A stretch of DNA of 11,440 bases, taken from the NCBI GenBank assembly GCA_020350305.1, contig CP070709.1, forward strand, positions 546,404-557,843, written 5' to 3'. Source of the stretch: Candidatus Bathyarchaeota archaeon (GTDB lineage Archaea; Thermoproteota; Bathyarchaeia; Bathyarchaeales; Bathyarchaeaceae). Positions 6,552 to 11,440 of the stretch are shown here, in pieces. Both the position numbers and the translations under genes were made by a program. The notes beneath the pieces are model-generated. The model did not search any database. It worked only from the letters and a program-made list of their open reading frames with translations, and had not been told where the DNA came from. How positions within the stretch are numbered: the first letter of the stretch is position 1; every line of letters starts with the position of its first letter.

Positions 6552-6559
6552 TTTATAAT
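6552..6559 (+). promoter_or_regulatory. TATA box of mtd
   Basis: TTTATAAT inside an A/T-rich run (6547-6559) is centred about 40 nt before the mtd ATG at 6595. It would give a leader of about 15 nt containing the AGGTG ribosome binding site at 6583-6587. Confidence 0.5.
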
Positions 6560-6594
6560 CCCGGGCAACCAATGTTCAAGCTAGGTGTTTGGAC

Positions 6595-7434
6595 ATGGAG
6601 CAGGTTAAGATTGTGATTTTTAAATGTGGCAACATCGCGACATCACCTTTATTTGAACTTCTCCTCGACGAACTTGCTGACCGTCGAGATATCAGAATCC
6701 GAACTGTGACTACGGGTTCAAAGATGAGTGTTGAGGATGTTGAAGAAGCTCTGCCAAGAATCTTTGAATTCAACCCCAATCTTTTAATCTCTATCTCTCC
6801 CAATCCGTCGATACCTGGGCCAGCAAAGGTGAGAGAGAAGTTGTCAAGCAGTAACGTGCCTAGTGTGGTTATTTCGGATGCCCCGGGAAAGCGTATTAAG
6901 GCTAAACTTGAAGAGCAAGGCTTAGGCTACATAATTATCACAGGTGACCCACTTATCGGAGCGCGAAGAGAATTTCTAGACCCGACAGAAATGGCAATTT
7001 TCAATTCAAACATTATGAAAGTACTTGCGATTACTGGCGCCTACAGGATAGTTCACCAAGAAATCGATAAATTGATACACGCAATCAAAAAAGGAGTAAG
7101 CCCAGCTTTGCCCAAACTAATAATTGATGCCAACGCAATTCGAGATTGCTCTGATTTTGAAAATCCCTACGCAAAAGCCAAAGCATTAGCTGCATACGAA
7201 TTAGCTGAAAAAATAGCCGAGATTAATTTCCAAGCATGCTTCATAGAGAAAGAAAGCACGAAATACATTCCCCTTGTCGCTTCAGCACACGAAATAGCCC
7301 AGGCAGCTGCCAAACTAGCCGAAGAAGCCAGAGAAATTGAAAAGTACAATGATACATTGGTGAGGAAACCCCATTCGAAAAAGGGGAAACTCAAAATCAA
7401 AACCAAATTGATGCTTCCTCCAACTTCGGATTAA
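6595..7434 (+). CDS. mtd: F420-dependent methylenetetrahydromethanopterin dehydrogenase
   Basis: Mtd reversibly reduces 5,10-methenyl-H4MPT to 5,10-methylene-H4MPT with F420H2, in the cytosol, directly before the methylene reductase step. The 279-residue protein matches the family along its whole length. Features include 'VKIVIFKCGNIATSPLFELLLDE' (shown here as two parts: VKIVIFKCGN, IATSPLFELLLDE), 'ISPNPSIPGPAKVRE', 'LGYIIITGDPLIGARREF' followed by LDPTEMA, 'ENPYAKAKALAAYELAEK', and the C-terminal 'EAREIEKYNDTLVRKPH'. I chose the ATG at 6595 because AGGTG at 6583-6587 is 7 nt upstream; an upstream in-frame TTG at 6589 is too close to that site. The gene is divergent from the frhB-like/metVF cluster and followed by cofE 116 nt downstream. 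Its presence indicates a tetrahydromethanopterin C1 carrier and F420 in this organism. Confidence 0.96.
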   Translation: MEQVKIVIFKCGNIATSPLFELLLDELADRRDIRIRTVTTGSKMSVEDVEEALPRIFEFNPNLLISISPNPSIPGPAKVREKLSSSNVPSVVISDAPGKRIKAKLEEQGLGYIIITGDPLIGARREFLDPTEMAIFNSNIMKVLAITGAYRIVHQEIDKLIHAIKKGVSPALPKLIIDANAIRDCSDFENPYAKAKALAAYELAEKIAEINFQACFIEKESTKYIPLVASAHEIAQAAAKLAEEAREIEKYNDTLVRKPHSKKGKLKIKTKLMLPPTSD

Positions 7435-7465
7435 GAGTACTACCGAGATTTGCTCAAGAAATGAC

Positions 7466-7471
7466 TTTTTT
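7466..7471 (+). terminator. T-tract terminator after mtd
   Basis: T6 lies 32 nt after the mtd stop codon, without a stable hairpin, which is the usual archaeal intrinsic termination signal. The next gene, cofE, has its own candidate TATA element downstream. Confidence 0.35.
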
Positions 7472-7505
7472 ACTCGAAAGCGATTTAGCGTAAGAGTGCA
7501 CGACA

Positions 7506-7513
7506 CTTAATAG
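7506..7513 (+). promoter_or_regulatory. Candidate TATA box of cofE
   Basis: CTTAATAG is centred about 42 nt before the cofE ATG. The leader would contain GGAAGTGA at 7537-7544, 6 nt before the start, a one-mismatch version of the ribosome binding consensus. Confidence 0.35.
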
Positions 7514-7550
7514 GCATAATTATTTCTTTGCAAAAGGGAAGTGATCGTTC

Positions 7551-8309
7551 ATGGGTGTTATTCAAATAATTGGGATTGAACGCTTGCCGACTGTGAAAAC
7601 AGGAGACAATTTAGCTGAGCTCATCTGTAATGCAGCGGAGAACCAAGGGACTCGCATACAAAACGGGGACATACTTGTAATTACACACGTTATCGTTTCG
7701 CGTGCTGAAGGAAGAGTTGTGAACCTTGAAGAAGTTGTGCCTTCTGAGTTTGCAAAAAGCATAGCAGAGCAGTATGGAAAAGATCCAACCTTAGTTGAGG
7801 TTGTTCTTCGCGAATCAAAAAGCATCAGACGCATGGGTGACGGGAAACTCATAACAGAAACCAAACATGGATTTGTTTGCGCAAATTCCGGCATTGACAA
7901 ATCCAATGTACCCGGAGAAAGAAACGTGGCCTTGCTACCAGAGGACCCTGACCGTTCTGCCGAGGAAATTCGAGAAAAAATAAGAAGGTTAACTGGCTGT
8001 GACGTTGCAGTTATTATTTCCGATACACACGGTCGTCCACTGCGAAAAGGTGAAATAAATGTGGCTATTGGGGTTGCGGGCATAAAGGCACTCAGAGACA
8101 GAAAAGGAGAAAGCGATTTGTTCGGGTACGTTTTAAGGGTGAAACAAACAGCGATCATCGATGAGCTTGCTTCAGCTGCTGAGCTAGCAATAGGGCAAGC
8201 AAATGAAGGAATCCCGGTAGCCGTAATCCGAGGATACAATTATCTGAAATCTGAAAATGCAAAGACGACTGATTTAGTCAGACCAAGAGAAGAAGACCTG
8301 TTCCTATAA
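7551..8309 (+). CDS. cofE: Coenzyme F420-0:L-glutamate ligase
   Basis: CofE adds glutamate residues to F420-0 with GTP, giving the gamma-linked polyglutamate tail of coenzyme F420. The 252-residue protein has the expected archaeal length. Diagnostic stretches are 'GDILVITHVIVSRAEGR' near residue 43, 'KHGFVCANSGIDKSNV' near 105-120, 'LLPEDPDRSAEEIREKI', 'VAVIISDTHGRPLRKGE' with 'NVAIGVAGI', and a C-terminal 'GIPVAVIRGYNY'. These contain the acidic residues that bind the metal and GTP in this family. The ATG at 7551 has GGAAGTGA 6 nt upstream. The gene follows mtd, whose product uses F420, so cofactor synthesis and use are encoded side by side. A 225-codon antisense frame over this gene is a shadow. 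Confidence 0.96.
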   Translation: MGVIQIIGIERLPTVKTGDNLAELICNAAENQGTRIQNGDILVITHVIVSRAEGRVVNLEEVVPSEFAKSIAEQYGKDPTLVEVVLRESKSIRRMGDGKLITETKHGFVCANSGIDKSNVPGERNVALLPEDPDRSAEEIREKIRRLTGCDVAVIISDTHGRPLRKGEINVAIGVAGIKALRDRKGESDLFGYVLRVKQTAIIDELASAAELAIGQANEGIPVAVIRGYNYLKSENAKTTDLVRPREEDLFL

Positions 8310-8344
8310 GATTGTGTGCGTTCGAACATAACAGAAATAAAATA

Positions 8345-8352
8345 CATTTATC
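8345..8352 (+). promoter_or_regulatory. Candidate TATA box of the aldo/keto reductase gene
   Basis: CATTTATC is centred about 43 nt before the ATG at 8392, the same spacing as for cofE and mtd. The 82-nt gap to cofE contains no other signal of similar quality. Confidence 0.35.
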
Positions 8353-8370
8353 TATTGTTGGCTTGTCTGT

Positions 8371-8383
8371 GGCCGAAACGGTC
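8371..8383 (+). other. Small hairpin just before the aldo/keto reductase start
   Basis: GGCCG-AAA-CGGTC can form a 5-bp stem (one G-U pair) with a three-base loop. It ends 8 nt before the ATG at 8392 and abuts the weak ribosome binding site GTGGA (8384-8388). It may lie at the very 5' end of the transcript and affect translation, or it may be chance. Confidence 0.25.
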
Positions 8384-8391
8384 GTGGAACA

Positions 8392-9513
8392 ATGCAGAAA
8401 AGGAGACTTGGAAGAACAGGTCTGAAAGTTTCAATCATTGGCTTCGGAGGCATACCCATTATAGCGCGGTCCCGACATGATGCAGAAAAGACTGTGAGGT
8501 ACGCTTACGATAAAGGGATAAACTATTTCGATACGGCTAGAGCTTATGGAGACGGCGAAGAGAAAATAGGAGCAGCCTTGAAAGAGGTAAGAGATCAAGT
8601 TATCCTGGCAACCAAAACTCACCAAAGAACAAAAGAGGACGTGGCTAGAGCTGGTCTAAAACAGAGTCTCAGAAACTTGCACACCGACAGAATAGACATT
8701 GTTCAACTTCACGGCATAGACAACGAAGAAACCTTAAAGAAAACCATGGGCTCAGAGGGAGCCTTGAAGGCGCTTCAGAAAGCTAGATCTCAGGGAAAAA
8801 TTGACTACATAGGGATTAGCGGCCACAACCCCCATGTTCTAGTAGAAGCCATAAAAACTTGGAAGTTCGACACAATTCTTGTACCACTAAACATTCTTGA
8901 AAGAAGAGCAACGGAAGAACTGATTCCACTCGCCAAGAAGCTAGACATAGGCGTAATAATCATGAAAGCCATGGGCGGTTGCGGCGCTCCAATGTATTAT
9001 CCTCAAAGAGGAGCACGATTTCTAGGTAAACCTGAGTTGGACTGGCCCGATCCATCAGAGTTTGTCATTTGTTTCGGAAAAGATGGACTTGAAAGAGCTC
9101 AATGTTCGTTAAGATTTGTGCTCGCACACAACATTGACACGGTTATACCTGGTTTGCGTTCCATGGAAGAAGTAGACTACGCTGTCAAAGTAGCAACAAG
9201 TTTTCGAAAGCTTACCTTGGAGGAGAAGAAAGCCTACAAGTTTGAAGAGCTTCCACCCGAACCCTTTTGCCGAGAATGCCAATTATGCATGCCCTGCCCC
9301 GAAGGTGTAGAAATAACCACAATCCTAAGGTGGGATCTTTATTACACTTTCTATGGCATAATGAAATGGACCCGGGACCAATACCCAAAGCTAAGGACAA
9401 GGGTGAACAGTTGCACAGAGTGTGGCAAATGCGAAGAAAAATGTCCCTACTCCCTTCCAGTAATTAATATGTTGAAAGAGACGGAGAAAAGGTTGAACCC
9501 TTACATGAAATAA
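8392..9513 (+). CDS. Aldo/keto reductase with C-terminal two-cluster ferredoxin-like domain
   Basis: This 373-residue fusion has an aldo/keto reductase TIM barrel at about residues 1-270. The start 'RRLGRTGLKVSIIGFGG' is typical, and the catalytic tetrad is visible as Asp47, Tyr52, Lys75 and His107. A C-terminal region follows with two cysteine groups: C293/C296/C299/C302 and the classic C341/C344/C347/C351 before Pro. These probably bind iron-sulfur clusters. The family is common in anaerobic bacteria and archaea, where substrates are mostly unknown; the Fe-S tail suggests electrons go to or from ferredoxin rather than only NAD(P)H. It begins 82 nt after cofE and is followed by the HdrA-type gene on the same strand, so exchange with HdrA is possible. 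The start ATG gives the canonical N-terminus, with only weak GTGGA upstream. The natural substrate is not identifiable. Confidence 0.92.
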   Translation: MQKRRLGRTGLKVSIIGFGGIPIIARSRHDAEKTVRYAYDKGINYFDTARAYGDGEEKIGAALKEVRDQVILATKTHQRTKEDVARAGLKQSLRNLHTDRIDIVQLHGIDNEETLKKTMGSEGALKALQKARSQGKIDYIGISGHNPHVLVEAIKTWKFDTILVPLNILERRATEELIPLAKKLDIGVIIMKAMGGCGAPMYYPQRGARFLGKPELDWPDPSEFVICFGKDGLERAQCSLRFVLAHNIDTVIPGLRSMEEVDYAVKVATSFRKLTLEEKKAYKFEELPPEPFCRECQLCMPCPEGVEITTILRWDLYYTFYGIMKWTRDQYPKLRTRVNSCTECGKCEEKCPYSLPVINMLKETEKRLNPYMK

Positions 9514-9550
9514 GAAAGATCTATTGAACTATGACTGTCAACGAAAACAA

Positions 9551-9572
9551 TCTTATCACACTCTTGTCACAC
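9551..9572 (+). repeat. Tandem 11-bp direct repeat upstream of hdrA
   Basis: TCTTATCACAC (9551-9561) is immediately followed by TCTTGTCACAC (9562-9572), differing at one position. The repeat starts 37 nt after the aldo/keto reductase stop codon and lies about 125 nt before the hdrA start. Tandem repeats like this can bind a regulator, but no binding protein can be named. Confidence 0.4.
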
Positions 9573-9580
9573 ACAACCAC

Positions 9581-9614
9581 AACATCTAAACATTGCATTA
9601 ACATCAGTAACATT
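9581..9614 (+). repeat. Imperfect direct repeat AACATC-N2/3-AACATT upstream of hdrA
   Basis: AACATC-TA-AACATT (9581-9594) recurs as AACATC-AGT-AACATT (9600-9614), a period of about 20 bp, so both copies would face the same side of the helix. It lies about 80-115 nt before the hdrA ATG, just upstream of an A/T element at 9624-9632. The 183-nt gap contains no gene. Confidence 0.35.
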
Positions 9615-9696
9615 ATGCGCAAGCTTAATATGTTCATTCTTTTTCTAAGCTATTTCTTTCAGAAACCAGTCTACGCTCTTCGATGGGGAAAACAAA

Positions 9697-11440
9697 ATGT
9701 CTAATGAAGTTCTCGTTATAGGCGGGGGCATTTCAGGCATCACTGCAGCTTTAGATTTGGCAGAAAAAGGGTATGGTGTATATTTACTTGAAAAAACTCC
9801 TTCGATTGGCGGCAGAATGTCGCAATTGGACAAGACGTTCCCAACCCTTGACTGCTCTATCTGCATTCTAGCGCCTAAAATGGTGGAAATCTCTCGTCAC
9901 CCAAATATCAAACTTTATACATACTCAGAGGTCAGCCACGTTCAACCCAAAGATGACGGTAAATCGTTCAAAGTCAAAATAAAACGGAAACCTCGCTATG
10001 TGAATGAAGAAAAGTGTACTGGTTGTCTTACTTGCACTGAAAAATGTCCAGTGAAAGCGCCCAGTGAATTCGAGGAAAAATTGGGACAAAGAAAGGCCAT
10101 TTACATCCCATTTCCTCAAGCTGTCCCAGCTGTTGCGGTAATAGACAGAACTCATTGCCTCTATTTTCAAAAAGGCGTCTGCAAATTGTGCGAAAAGTTC
10201 TGTCCTGCCAAAGCCATAGATTTTGATCAAGAAGAACGTGAAGAAACTTTGGAAGTTGCCTCCATTATACTTGCAACAGGCTTTGACCTTATCGATCCTG
10301 CGATTTTATCCCAATATGGTTACGGACGATTGCCCAATGTTATGACCTCCTTAGAGTTTGAGAGGCTACTGAATGCAGCAGGCCCGACTGGGGGAAAGAT
10401 CGTTAAATTATCAGACAAGACCGCCCCGGAGAAAATGGCTTTCATCCAGTGTGTCGGCTCTCGCAACGTTGACGTGAAACCTTATTGTTCCCAGATTTGT
10501 TGTATGTACGCCACCAAAGAAGCTGTTGTTTCCAAGGAACACAATCCAAAGATTGACATAACAATATTCTATAACGATTTACAGGCAAGTGGAAAAGCAC
10601 ATCAAGAGCTTGTAAGAAGAGCAGCCGAAGAATTTCAAATAAAATATGTAAAGGGATTACCAAGCGGAATTGACTATGATTTTGAGACAAATAAGCTAGT
10701 GATTAGGCATACAGACATAGTGAAGGATAAGCCAAGAACCGAATCAGTAGACCTAGTCGTATTGTGCCCATCTGTTGTGCCAAAGAAAGATTCTTCAGAA
10801 CTAGCGAGGATGCTGGGAATCTCAATGACAAAATTCGGATTCTTCAAATCTGTTCACTCTTCATCAGCAGTTGACACCAACGTACCCGGCATCTACGTGT
10901 GCGGAGTTTGTGAAGGACCTAAAGATATATCCCACTCAGTGGCCCAAGCGAGTGCAGCAGCTGCAAGAGCAGCATCTCACGCTGAACTTGTAAAGTCTGA
11001 ACCAAGACGTATCGCACCTGAACAGAAATACGCAGGAGGAGAGCCACGTATTGGAGTTTTCGTTTGTAACTGTGGAATCAACATCGGCGCAGTTGTAGAT
11101 GTGCCCAAAGTTGTAGAGTTTGCAAAAAATTTCGATGCCGTAGTGTATTCGGAAGAGTTTCTTTTTGCATGTTCAAAAGATGCCATCGAGAAAATAAAGG
11201 AAGCAATTAAAGAGCATAACCTCAATCGTGTAATCGTGGCTTCCTGCACCCCTAGAACACACGAACCTCTTTTCAGAGCCACATGCGAAGAGGCTGGATT
11301 AAATCCCTATCTTTTCGAGATGGTAAACATTCGAGAACATGACTCTTGGGTCCACTCCCATCAGCCAAAAGAAGCTACAAGAAAAGCTATGGAACTTGTG
11401 CAGATGGCAGTGGCAAAATCGAAACTGCTTCACCCACTTG
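9697..11440 (+). CDS. hdrA: HdrA-type heterodisulfide reductase subunit A, tandem-fused form, C-terminus outside window
   Basis: HdrA is the FAD, electron-bifurcating, iron-sulfur subunit of heterodisulfide reductase complexes and of related electron-transfer complexes in non-methanogens. The 581 codons present start directly with the FAD-binding fold 'VLVIGGGISGITAALDLAEKG' (read as VLVIGGGISG then ITAALDLAEKG), followed by 'GGRMSQLDKTFPTLDCSIC' (C53, C56). Two 4Fe-4S motifs follow, C107/C110/C113/C117 and C154/C162/C165/C169. Next come 'CVGSRN' (C252) and 'YCSQICC' (C264, C268, C269). At residue 451 a second HdrA begins with 'RIGVFVCNCGINIGAVVDV' (C457, C459), which is normally the N-terminus of HdrA, then C492, 'VASCTPRTHEPLF' (C517) and 'NIREHDSWVH'. 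So one HdrA-like module without the N-terminal cluster domain is fused to a second, probably complete one. The ATG at 9697 is preceded by GGGGA about 8 nt upstream. The stop lies beyond the window. Confidence 0.94.
   Translation, partial: MSNEVLVIGGGISGITAALDLAEKGYGVYLLEKTPSIGGRMSQLDKTFPTLDCSICILAPKMVEISRHPNIKLYTYSEVSHVQPKDDGKSFKVKIKRKPRYVNEEKCTGCLTCTEKCPVKAPSEFEEKLGQRKAIYIPFPQAVPAVAVIDRTHCLYFQKGVCKLCEKFCPAKAIDFDQEEREETLEVASIILATGFDLIDPAILSQYGYGRLPNVMTSLEFERLLNAAGPTGGKIVKLSDKTAPEKMAFIQCVGSRNVDVKPYCSQICCMYATKEAVVSKEHNPKIDITIFYNDLQASGKAHQELVRRAAEEFQIKYVKGLPSGIDYDFETNKLVIRHTDIVKDKPRTESVDLVVLCPSVVPKKDSSELARMLGISMTKFGFFKSVHSSSAVDTNVPGIYVCGVCEGPKDISHSVAQASAAAARAASHAELVKSEPRRIAPEQKYAGGEPRIGVFVCNCGINIGAVVDVPKVVEFAKNFDAVVYSEEFLFACSKDAIEKIKEAIKEHNLNRVIVASCTPRTHEPLFRATCEEAGLNPYLFEMVNIREHDSWVHSHQPKEATRKAMELVQMAVAKSKLLHPL

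Noticed and set aside
7562..8239. 225-codon open frame antisense to cofE
   Set aside because: The cofE frame on the plus strand matches its family throughout. The antisense product is Ser/Thr/Pro-rich low-complexity sequence typical of a shadow frame and has no ribosome binding site.
8310..8391. GTTCGAAC in the cofE-aldo/keto reductase gap as a possible tRNA remnant
   Set aside because: The gap is 82 nt but lacks an acceptor stem and anticodon arm; it is explained by a promoter and leader.
1..11440. CRISPR array, transposase, integrase or attachment site
   Set aside because: No regularly spaced repeats, terminal inverted repeats or recombinase genes were found. Gene content looks like chromosomal metabolism rather than a mobile element.

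Overview
This window most likely comes from an anaerobic archaeon with archaeal C1 and coenzyme F420 metabolism. A member of Bathyarchaeia or a related acetyl-CoA-pathway lineage is my best guess. The guess rests on gene content (Mtd, CofE, F420-type FrhB proteins, HdrA, and bacterial-type MetV/MetF where archaea normally use Mer), on TATA-box promoters, and on short leaders with GGAGGTGA-like ribosome binding sites. No rRNA gene or other taxonomic marker is present.

Layout. At 1-389 (-) lies the N-terminal part of a Kef/NapA-type cation:proton antiporter, interrupted by an in-frame TGA. The 390-777 gap holds only a likely promoter. At 778-1659 (-) is a CorA-like protein that stops after one membrane helix and lacks the GMN motif. 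The 1660-1938 gap between divergent genes contains the corA promoter and a possible remnant of an Lrp/AsnC regulator. At 1939-3033 (+) is an FrhB-like iron-sulfur flavoprotein. It converges on a minus-strand cluster that reads, in transcription order, a second frhB-like gene (6422-5370), an ECF transporter S component (5311-4802), metV (4725-4066) and metF (4037-3114). From 6595 onward the plus strand carries mtd, cofE, an aldo/keto reductase with a C-terminal ferredoxin-like domain, and a large HdrA-type gene that runs off the right edge.

How the genes fit together. Mtd (F420-dependent methylene-H4MPT dehydrogenase) and MetF/MetV (methylene-tetrahydropterin reductase) are successive steps of the methyl branch of the Wood-Ljungdahl pathway. 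CofE finishes the F420 side chain. The FrhB proteins are the module that normally exchanges electrons with F420, and HdrA is the flavin electron-bifurcating subunit. The most economical inference is that this locus builds a methylene-H4MPT reductase from MetV and MetF, fed by F420H2 through FrhB and possibly by an HdrA complex, in place of the usual archaeal F420-dependent Mer. Each part is well supported; the coupling between them is inferred from gene order.

Nearly every gene has a recognisable A/T-rich TATA element about 35-48 nt before its start codon, so many genes are probably transcribed from their own promoters even within co-directional clusters.
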